Shown here: in pieces, positions 55,856 through 64,000 of the stretch
Position numbering within the stretch: the first letter of the stretch is position 1
How the letters are laid out: every line of letters starts with the position of its first letter
NCBI RefSeq assembly: GCF_907165205.1
Contig: NC_058189.1
Location: 1,738,501 to 1,802,500 of the forward strand
Length of the DNA: 64,000 nt
Direction of reading: 5' to 3'
Origin: Coccinella septempunctata
Taxonomy: Eukaryota > Arthropoda > Insecta > Coleoptera > Coccinellidae
Translations under genes and position numbers: made by a program
Notes under the pieces: generated by a model
Database searches by the model: none
Told to the model about the DNA's origin: nothing
The model's input: the letters and a program-made list of their open reading frames with translations, nothing else

Positions 55856-56736
55856 CTGAAATACATCAGGAAAATCTACTGTATCATCATCCATTTCACA
55901 GATATGCTGCATCAAAGCTAGAAATTTTGTCTCACTGTATTTTGATACCCATCGTCATTTCCACCATAATGTAGAGCGGTTATTTCAGGCCAATTGCGCA
56001 TTTCCAGAATTCCCCGACATTGTTTAATTTAACTTCTGCAAAAAGTAGACGTTTCAACGAATAAGTGGAGAATTGCCTCAGAGATATTGCACAGCCCCCG
56101 TATTCGCATAATTCGCTCGGGGGAAATTCTGCGAATTAAATTTATCGCAGCAGCGTCGGTTGTTCATCTAGCCCACAGCGCCGAGACGGTGATGGCGATG
56201 CCATCAACATCTGCCCCATTCCGAGATTGCGGTCGCTCTCGTCTCCCATCTGCCGGCAGATGTTCTCTTGCATTTGGGCAACATCAATGACTCTAACGAC
56301 TGACGTCGTCGATGGAGAAAAACCCAAGTTTTCCCATTCCTCATTTCGCCGGGCTGCCGACGCCGCAGCGTTTTAAACGTCTACGGGGGCCCGGATTAGG
56401 GAATCGGGTCGGGACTCGGACTTTTTGATCTGTTTTTACCCGGTTCCATTCGGATCGGTTCGCTTGGAAGCCTTACAAAAGAAACGCGGAGTCATTGCGC
56501 GATTTACGTTGTTCGTACCGCATGAAACGTCGATGGGATTCTGATTCGGGATATGTTAAGTGGCGAGGAATCGTGCATTGAACTCTAACTTATTTATGAC
56601 TCAACTATGAATCACCCCAAAGCCCTGGGAAGTGAACACTCTATCCCAAAGACACTGGCTGTCTACGTATGCGCCCAGGAGTGTATTAAAATGAACCTAG
56701 AAGTGGCGTGTATCTATGTTCATTCATTTATTATTC
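55856..56736. other. Unassigned DNA with a GC-rich patch
   Basis: About 56,140-56,480 is markedly richer in GC and CpG than its surroundings (GCCGACGCCGCAGCG, GGGGGCCCGGATTAGGG). No convincing coding frame. It could be a host regulatory or first-exon region. Confidence 0.4.
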
Positions 56737-56935
56737 ATTCATTCATCGCTGAATGTCGTTACCGAGAATAAATCTACAAAAAGATTATGGGTGCGATCAA
56801 ACTGTTTTCTTAGGGCTACTTGCGACTGTGTGCCCTCCTGTGACTGAAGAGACAAAACCATGACCTACAGATCCTTCCACACTCCGGGCATGGATAGTCA
56901 CCAACCAGATCTGGCCACCGCTGTTTTCCTTTCGA
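56737..56935 (-). repeat. LINE 3' UTR fragment, duplicate of 57,201-57,410
   Basis: Shares GTTACCGAGAATAAATCTAC, ACTTGCGACTGTGTGCCCTC and CACTCCGGGCATGGATAGTC with the second copy. The ATTC-rich run before it (56,722-56,748) is the tail. Confidence 0.75.
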
Positions 56936-57200
56936 GCATTTTTATCTTGGTCTTTCACATCGCAGATTTAGAGATTGTCAAAATGTTGATCGGACAGCCA
57001 CACCACCAGAGCGATTGTTACCCTCAAAGAGTTCGAAGAGCTATACATCGCCCCCAATTCCCGATTTCCAAGAAATAATAATATTTTTTGAGGTCTTCTA
57101 GAGTCAGTTTGAGGATACCAGATTACATATCTTTGTCCTACTCTTCTACTAGGTCTCTGCATGAGGTTTCTTCGTCATTAGACAGTACCAAATATGCACT

Positions 57201-57700
57201 CATTCATTGCTGTATTCCGTTACCGAGAATAAATCTACAAAAAGACTCAAAAACAAAACTATCGGTGCGATCAAACTTACCATTTTTAGAGCTACTTGCG
57301 ACTGTGTGCCCTCATGTGACTGAAGAGACCCAACCATGACCTACAGATCCTTCCTCACTCCGGGCATGGATAGTCACCAACCAGATCTGGCCGCCGCTGT
57401 ATTCTTCTCGAGTCTCCATTATAACTGTGGATCAAAGACCTCCACTGTGATCTGTCTAACGCTAGTTGTTCCCAGTTATGATTGGCATTAACTGATTTCA
57501 GGAATTGATGCAGTATAGCCTTAAACCGCTTATACTGGCCTCCTGGTTTCCGAGCTCCTTCTGTGAATTCGCCGTACAGAGCTATTTTGGGGAGTCTTAT
57601 GTCTTGCATCCTCAAAATGTGTCTGCTCCATCTGAGTCGTGCCCTCGTTACTTTTGTCTCAATTGCTATACAACTCGCGCGCTGCAAGACTTCTGAATTT
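57201..57700 (-). pseudogene. C-terminal tail of an RTE-like LINE, with 3' UTR
   Basis: On the minus strand from about 57,690: TKVTRARLRWSRHILRMQDI, RLPKIALYGEFTEGARKPGG and QYKRFKAILHQFLKSV, then NWEQLALDRSQWRSLI. This matches the conserved R-LRW-GH--RM-D-RLPK ... GGQ--R segment at the end of many insect LINE RT proteins. Its stop and 3' UTR (57,201-57,360) carry an ATTC-rich tail. RT itself is missing. Confidence 0.85.
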
Positions 57701-57744
57701 GAAACTTCATGGAACCATCTGATGTGCGTATATCTATATCACCA

Positions 57745-58472
57745 CGGACAGACAGGCCACGCTGAGATCCCTGGAATCACACTGCCAGAGATCTTTGCTG
57801 ACATGGGGGTATCTTAATACCATAAAGTAACTGGACAGGGGCAATAAAGTGACTCTTCTATGGGCACATGGGCATTGTGGTGTTGAAGGGAATGAAAAAG
57901 CCGATGAACATGCAAAAAGAGCATCAAGGTTAACACCTGCTGGACCTGAGTCTTCCTGTGAGCTTGGAAAAGACCAATATAAGCCAGCAGTCCAACAATG
58001 GAAGTTAAACAACAGAATAACCATCTGGAGAAACACTCCTGGACTTACTCAGTCAAAAAAAGTCATGATGATTTAACCGACCTACACCAGAAAACTGCTG
58101 AAGCTGTCACGAGCTGGGATTCAGGTGATGGTGGGACTGCTGACGGGGTACTCTCGGTACAGATATCATTTGTACAGTATGGGAAAGTCAGCAGATGAGT
58201 TTTGTAGGCTCTGTGGATCAGAAGCAGAAACAGCTGAACACATGGTATGCAAGTGTATAGAGCTGGCGGACCTAAGAACCATTCAAATGGGGAAACCGGT
58301 CCTGGATACTCCCGAGACAAGGCTTTCAAGGATGTTGTCGGTTTTATCAATATAATTGACGACCTCCTTGGATTTCTATGAATGGGTAGGGTAGAGAACA
58401 AAAAATTTACATGGTCGCAATTCCCGGAAGGCTAAATGAGCCATAACGACTCGAGTTCAAATAATAATAACT
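57745..58472 (+). pseudogene. RNase H and C-terminal zinc finger of a LINE, copy 2
   Basis: The frame gives QATLRSLESHC, a TAA near 57,826, then NKVTLLWAHGHCGVEGNEKA (RNase H motif with the catalytic-region His and the DEHAKRAS helix), SRLTPAGPESS and a frameshift near 58,065. It then gives MVGLLTGYSRYRYHLYSMGK and CRLCGSEAETAEHMVCKC. A second shift near 58,310 precedes GFL. It ends with an AATAATAATAA tail. RNase H identity is strong. The RT domain is absent. Confidence 0.87.
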
Positions 58473-58779
58473 CTGAATCACCGTAAAATACTCTGATCTA
58501 CAATTTCGGTAGTATAATCTATAGCTCGATTCCGCCTAAATTAAAAAAAATGTATTCTCTATGGAGGAAGGTCTTTCCTCTTTTAACGACAAAGTTTCTA
58601 CTTGCTCCTCTTCATAAAGGACTAGGTACAGTTGTTTTGACATTAGCCTATGTATGACCTTAAGATGCACATAGAAGAAAGAGTTTCGGAAGAAGTAGGA
58701 AACCGAAATGGTAAAACTCTGGCGAAATCTTCCAGGGAACTTTAACACTGTATGATCAAAGGTTATCTGAATCTCAGTA

Positions 58780-59060
58780 AGATTAAGTTACATCTCTTTA
58801 CTGGCTACTGGACACTGTCGCCTCAGGCACAAGCATCTGATGGTAATGGCTTCATCAGAAAGTGATGAGTGTTTATTCTGTGAGGAAGACAAGGAAACTC
58901 CTTGGATCCAATTCTCCTGGTTACAGAATGCCTAACCTTCTCAGATACTGGTGTGCATTAGAACTCTGGAACTGGACGGCAATAGATGGCGCACTGGTGG
59001 AACCAGCTCTAATGGGGGTTACAATAGACCTCAAGATCTCAACGCACTGTTATTCCTTTA
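58780..59060 (+). pseudogene. LINE Pol C-terminal zinc-finger fragment
   Basis: TGHCRLRHKHLMVMASSESD, then ECLFCEEDKETPW, is the Cys-rich tail of another I-type LINE (GHC-L--H---M, then C-FCEEE-ET). Downstream frames are broken. Short and old. Confidence 0.75.
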
Positions 59061-59255
59061 TAACTATTAATTAGCTTTGTATGACCTTCGATTGATTGCA
59101 GTGACCTAACTATCTTGCCATTTTTTAGGTGGTTCTGTAGGTTTATGGTATTTCGGCATTCCCAAGCCTGCAGAAAACCTTGACTGTGCGAATACTGGGA
59201 TCTCTGCGTGGTTTGGCTGTCCGTTGTGATAAAGCCCAAGGGCATCATACATTTA

Positions 59256-60435
59256 GGCCCGTTTGCACCAATACCCCTTAAAACGAGTACTTAACTTAAC
59301 TAAGTGTCGCTTAAAATTAATGGACGCTTAATTTTATTCCCAGTTGCACGACTGTGGCTTAACAGAATCTTAAGTAAGGGACCCTTAAGTTTTTATATCT
59401 AGTGATAATTCAGTCTTTTATTTTGCTGCAACTTCATCCTAGTCCAATAAAGCTATGTCATTGGTTGGCCGGTTGCCGATGATCGTTGTCATTTCATTAA
59501 CCTAACTTAATTGTCCTGTCAGTCAGTTTCAAGTAAATTATTATATTATTATCAAAGAGTAACAACTTTTTGTTGTTGAATTAGCATTAATATTGATATT
59601 GATAATGATTGTCAAATAAAAGGTACCTAATTTTATATAAGTACAATACTTTCTTTGTAATGTCTTGTGTGAATTTGATTTATTAATGTTGAAGAGGAAC
59701 GTGAAGAAAATGTCCTTATTGCCTGTTAGCAATGGACTTTATTTATTATCCATTTTCAGGGAGAAGTGGACTGCATAAGTTGTTTATTAGATCGTAGTTT
59801 CTTGGAAAGCAGGAAGAAAGACTTTTTAATTAACAATGATATTTATTCGTTGTAAGTCGAATACAATCTGCCTAATTCACATTATCTCAATCTCCGTCAA
59901 CATATGTCGAGATTCTTTCGCTGCATGCGTGATGGAAATATAAAATAAATGCATTTTTACAGTGACGGATCTGTGGATGCGAATATAATAATTATTGATC
60001 CTTAACATTGCCCTTGTTAGTACGAATACGGTGAATGATTGCCAAGCAAGTGGTGGTAATTTACAAAAGGCACTCAACTTCTCAACAGAAGAAAAGATTT
60101 TGCTGCTAACTATAGTATGATTTATGACACCAAATTGAAAATTAAAAAAGACTGTTGGCATTACAATAAAGGCAAAAGAAAAGGTTTGGTATGCAGTAAT
60201 TAATTCATTCAATTCTGAAAATCCATCAAAAATGGGAAGTTCTGCAGCCAGTTCAACAAATTATTTTAGGTTAGAATCCCGCCCTTAAATACCTAAGTGG
60301 TCATTACAGGAGCGCTTAACTTTAAGGCTAGCTTTAACCATTCAAATGTCACTTAACAGTTGGTGCCACGTAATTTAAGTTGAGGGTTCATTTTAAGGGA
60401 CACTTAACACTAAGTGCGTTTGGTGCAAACGGGTC
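59256..60435 (+). mobile_element. PIF/Harbinger-type element with Myb/SANT remnant
   Basis: Ends GGCCCGTTTGCACCAATACC and ...GGTGCAAACGGGTC are inverted and flanked by TTA (59,253-59,255; 60,436-60,438). Subterminal regions are full of CTTAAG/ACTTAAC words. At about 60,089-60,225 the plus strand encodes NFSTEEKILLLTIV, two stops, then VWYAVINSFNSENPS. This resembles the Myb/SANT-like DNA-binding protein that accompanies Harbinger transposases. No transposase is present. 1,180 bp, non-autonomous. Confidence 0.78.
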
Positions 60436-60438
60436 TTA

Positions 60439-61415
60439 GGACCATAATCTTAATGTCTGTGTACCATATAGATCGCACTAAGATGGTCGTGAATGAGTGT
60501 TTTCAAATCAAATATATAGTTGCCTTTTCACCTGGAGGGTATGAAACAGAACATTTCAGGGTAATTTGCAGAAGAGAAATGACTGAGCAATGTTTAAAAT
60601 AATTCTTCGCAGATTCCAAACTTTTTTCATTTAGACATTAGAAAATGTCCACTCTCAACTTCAGTAACAATTAATTATCTGCAACTCCATTTAGAATCTC
60701 CGCGCCTAGCTTATCGCATGCCTTATAAATATGGGAATGAAATGCACCACACAAAGGAAATAATAACCCGGCACACAACTAATTGCTCTTCCAAATTCAA
60801 CCACTACGTCCGTAGTTTATCACGTAGAAGGGCGAGACACACAGGAGACAACACATGAAAAATGAACGATGCAGTTATGAGATGCCGCTACGAAAATATT
60901 TGCTATGATAAACTTTCGAATGAACATAAAGTTTTATGGTTCTTGTCGGCGATAAACACGTAATGGTCGTATAGCGAAATTCCTTCATATTGTAGTTCAT
61001 AAAAGTCGGTGGCTTTATTTCGGTAACATGGCGAAACCGTGTGCTTTTCCAGAATTAACAACTTGTACGGGACAAGGAAATTCTTCCGTTGTCGGGGATT
61101 TTATGCGAATTGGTTCGGGGTCAGATCCTTGCCAGGTTGATTCCCGTATTCATCAGACGTACAGGACTTTTCTGAGAAGCAAACCTTTTCCAGAGGAAAC
61201 GATGTTTTTAAATGCTGATCCAATTCATATTTGAAGTCGGTTGGTACACAAAAAAATGATCGATAAATAAAGAAAAAGACAAGAACATTGACGTCAGTCC
61301 TGGCAATTTTTTTCTGGTTGCTCCAAAAAAATTCTAGGCCTTTTTTTTCGTATAGCTTCATGCCAACTTCAAGGTTATATATTCGTTATTAGCTGATCCA
61401 ACAGAAGTTGAATAT
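60439..61415. other. Unassigned DNA
   Basis: No gene model supported. The open frames at 60,414-60,602 and 61,028-61,234 have no recognisable motif. Confidence 0.4.
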
Positions 61416-61444
61416 ACAGGTGAGTCTTATTACTCGTACAAATA
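61416..61444 (+). mobile_element. MITE-A copy 6, left end (split by Tc1 copy C)
   Basis: After TA: CAGGTGAGTCTTATTACTCG, then TACAAATA, the outer part of the MITE-A terminal repeat. It resumes at 62,955. Confidence 0.8.
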
Positions 61445-62954
61445 CACTGCGCAAAAAAAAATAACGCACATTCTGGAAATCTCAATTTTAATGAAAGTTA
61501 ACTCTACATTGACTTTATAACTTATTTTTTATGTTCTCTCGGGAAGGTTTTGAACGAAACAAGACGCATTAAATGGAAGAAAAATTCAGGATTTCACCGA
61601 ATCTTATGTGAAAGAAGATAAATGAACAATTTTCAAAACACTGAAATGCTGATAAGTGATTTAATACTTGATATTTCCACCCCTTGCGTTAATTACAGCT
61701 CGGCAACGACGGATCATACTCAAAATGAGTGATCTCAAAATGTTCTGATCTAATCCTTCCCAGATTTCTCCGAGTTGGATTCCTAAGTCATTAAGAGTAG
61801 CTGGATGATTTTCTGAAGTTCTCAGCCTTCTATTGAGGTTGTCCCAAACCTGCTCAATCGGATCGAGATCTGGACTTCTTGCTGGCCATTCCATTCGAGA
61901 GACTTCAACCTCTTCAAGGTACTCCTCAACGATGCGCGTACGATGGGGTCTGGCATTATCGTCCATAAAAATGAAATTTTCACCAATGTATGAGGCAAAT
62001 GGCACTACATGCTATTCAAGAATGTTCCTTATATACTTATCAGCATTCATAGCTCCATTATCAACGACCACTAGGTCTGTGCGAGCAGTCAAAGATATTC
62101 CACCCCATACCATAATCGATCCTCCCCCGAAACCAGTAGTATTCAGGAAATTGCACTGAGCATATCTTTCATGTGGACGTCTGTATACAAGGGAACGTCG
62201 ATCACAATGGTAGAGGCAGAATCTAGACTCATCTGTGAAGAGAACTCTTTCCCAATCGGCCTCTTCCCAATGGATATGCTCTCTCCCAAAATCCAAACGC
62301 GCCCTTCGATGGGCTGGGGTAAGAGCTGGGCCTCTTGCCGCGACACGAGGCCTTAAATCATATTCTCTAAGGCGATTTCTTATTGTCTGAGTGCTAATTT
62401 GCACCTCATGAGTTTGCTCAAGCTGAATTTGAAGGAGGCGAGCGGTTGCAAACCGTTGTCTCAACGAAGAAACTCTCAAGTAACGTTCTTGAATGGCAGT
62501 TGTTACCCGTGGTCTACCCTGTCCTGGTCTTCGGACATTCATACCTGTCTCCCTGAATCGCTGCAACATTCTGGACACACTTGTATGGGAAACTCCAAAC
62601 CTTCCTGCAATTCTTTTGTGCGTCCACCCTTCTTATCGCAAAACTACCGCTTGGGCACATTCCACTTGGGTCAAATTACGTGTTTCGCGTTGCATAGCGA
62701 TCGAGTGTAGAAAATCAAACGAAAGAAAAACTATTGATCACTAGAATAGATCGAGAACAACTGATTTTAGAATGGAGCCAATACATTCAAAATCTGATAT
62801 CATCTTTATTTATTCCTGCTGGGAAAAAACATCTGTATTGAAGAAAACCGTTGAAAGTGGATAACATATATAAAAATAATTATCATTGAGAACACCTTCA
62901 GTTGTAGAATAAAATTGAGATTTCCATAATGTGCGTTAATTTTTTTGCGCAGTG
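61445..62954 (-). mobile_element. Tc1-like transposon, copy C, 1,510 bp
   Basis: Ends CACTGCGCAAAAAAAAATAA and ...TTTTTTGCGCAGTG. TA on the left (61,443-61,444); on the right TA has become TG. Inserted in the left terminal repeat of MITE-A copy 6. Confidence 0.94.
61661..62695 (-). pseudogene. Tc1-like transposase, copy C, two nonsense codons
   Basis: ATG at 62,695. Codon 21, expected Glu, is TAA. The frame then runs through the HTH (SRMLQRFRETGMNVRRPGQG), FTDESRFCLYHCDRR and GGISLTARTDLVVVDNGAMN to a TAG at about 62,012 (expected Glu in LEEHV). After that it is open through MDDNARPHRTRIV and DPIEQVWDNLNRR to the end at 61,661. No frameshift was seen, so this is the least decayed of the three. 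DD34E spacing is intact, but no full protein can be made. Confidence 0.93.
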
Positions 62955-63520
62955 TGTTTCAACAGTAGACTCTTGAGATCGAAAGAAACACGTTTTTCCT
63001 TTACCATTTTTTCCGAATCGACTCTTGAAAATATGTTGGACGCTATCTAACGAATATTTGAACGTTTTGTAAAATAAAAGTATTCTTCCTATTTTCTCGT
63101 ATAATGCGCCGTTTTGGAGTGATTTTAAGTTCAAAAATTAAAAAGCATCTGTGAAACTCAAAAAGTCGCCTTTTTCATTGAACAAACCTCGTACATATAT
63201 ACATTATAGCAATATGATGAATATTTCAACGTTTTGTAAAATTCCTCATATTTTCTCGTATAATGAGCAGTTTTCTAGTAATTTGATGTTCGAAAATGGA
63301 AAAAAAATCTGCGAATTTCGAAAAATTGGATGCTCCGATCCACTCCAACTCTTTTTAAAAGATCCTCAGATGTGTAGTGTCACAGATTTGACTAGTTATT
63401 GTGAAGGTAATTTGGTTTTTCAAGGTTGGCACAGCTCATTATGAAAATTTTGAATGACTATATCTTTTTATCAGGGCCGAATCGGAAATAATGGTGTAGG
63501 CAAAAAAGTGTTTCTTTTGA
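62955..63520 (+). mobile_element. MITE-A copy 6, remainder
   Basis: Continues with TTTCAACAGTAGACTCTTGA and AAAGAAACACG, then CCGAATCGACTC, and a partly duplicated interior (TATTTGAACGTTTTGTAAAA at 63,052 and a second, shorter TATTTCAACGTTTTGTAAAA at 63,222). It ends near TTTCTTTTGACGCC without the outer right repeat. Confidence 0.78.
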
Positions 63521-64000
63521 CGCCCTACATAATTATTTTCTAGTTGTTAGACATAAACGCTTGATAACCGAACCCTGTATAAACGAGAAACATCAAATAT
63601 TCAAGAGAAAGATTAATTATTTTGGCCACTTCAACTCCATGCCTTCTGAATCCATATTTTATATTTTATGGATGAGATATTTGATGAGGAGATCGTACTG
63701 AATGCTGGAATGGAACTCCCGCCCTCCGAACTAGTTTAATCAGAGATATTTCAACAAAATGGGGCTGTGGATAATTCTTGACTAACTATCTGGGTTATTA
63801 ATATCTGCACTTCATCGTTTCTACAGAAAACGGGCGGGGCTGTATAGTGCATAAGTTTTTTTATCAATTATTCCGAAAGTTTCATCGGTAAACATGATGC
63901 TGAGTTATTCGAAATGCAATTATTTCCAGCTTCCCTATTTCCGAAGCAAGTTTTCCTAAAATATTGTTGAGAAGTTGGTTGGAAGTGGAGAAGAGATTAG
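63521..64000. other. Unassigned DNA
   Basis: No gene or repeat recognised up to the window edge. Confidence 0.4.

Noticed and set aside
1..64000. tRNA or rRNA genes
   Set aside because: I saw no cloverleaf with A/B boxes and no rRNA-like sequence. A covariance search was not possible here.

Overview
The window reads as AT-rich, intergenic or intronic DNA of an arthropod, most likely an insect. The inference rests on its transposon mix: a BEL/Pao element, a Ty3/Gypsy element with a CWYH-type Gag, several LINE types with APE endonuclease or RNase H, Tc1 and mariner elements, PIF/Harbinger derivatives, and many TA-flanked MITEs. I cannot name the species. No complete host gene is visible. The only host-like candidates are a possible terminal exon (21,972-22,082, minus) and a possible TATA promoter (54,947-54,979, minus).

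Layout. 1-3.4 kb: LINE fragment, a Harbinger MITE in a duplicated repeat, a repeat whose inverted copy lies at 20.1-20.75 kb, and an unclassified element rich in GGGAGACTTG-like motifs. 3.6-10.4 kb: a LINE C-terminal domain split by a BEL/Pao element (257-bp LTRs, one mismatch seen, CAGAA target duplication). 11.75-17.5 kb: a MITE (here called MITE-A) split by a young Gypsy element (two 582-bp LTRs with no difference seen, TACC duplication) with intact gag and pol linked by a -1 frameshift signal. 18-23 kb: a decayed TIR element, the inverted repeat copy, the possible host exon and a deleted mariner. 24.15-25.57 kb: a 7-bp minisatellite. 28.2-29.7 kb: dead Tc1 element. 30.9-32.1 kb: a 1.15-kb foldback element. 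34-36.1 kb: 5'-truncated LINE with a 14-bp target duplication. 38.2-40.3 kb: MITE-A split by a LINE. 40.4-41.7 kb: an element with long TIRs carrying a conserved protein family of unknown function. 42.4-49.6 kb: mariner, MITEs and a second Tc1. 50.1-54.1 kb: a LINE with both ORFs open. 54.36-54.62 kb: three tandem hairpins with different stems and a constant 27-nt loop. 55.4-59.1 kb: LINE tails. 59.3-60.4 kb: Harbinger derivative with a Myb/SANT-like remnant. 61.4-63.5 kb: MITE-A split by a third Tc1.

The genes do not form a host pathway. The window is a record of nested transposition. MITE-A was hit repeatedly (Gypsy, LINE, Tc1 twice, another MITE), which gives a relative order of insertions. 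The Gypsy element looks youngest and possibly competent. The BEL element is young but coding-dead, and all three Tc1 copies and both mariners are dead. The most novel signals are the TIR element at 40,379-41,694 and the hairpin triplet at 54,359-54,624.
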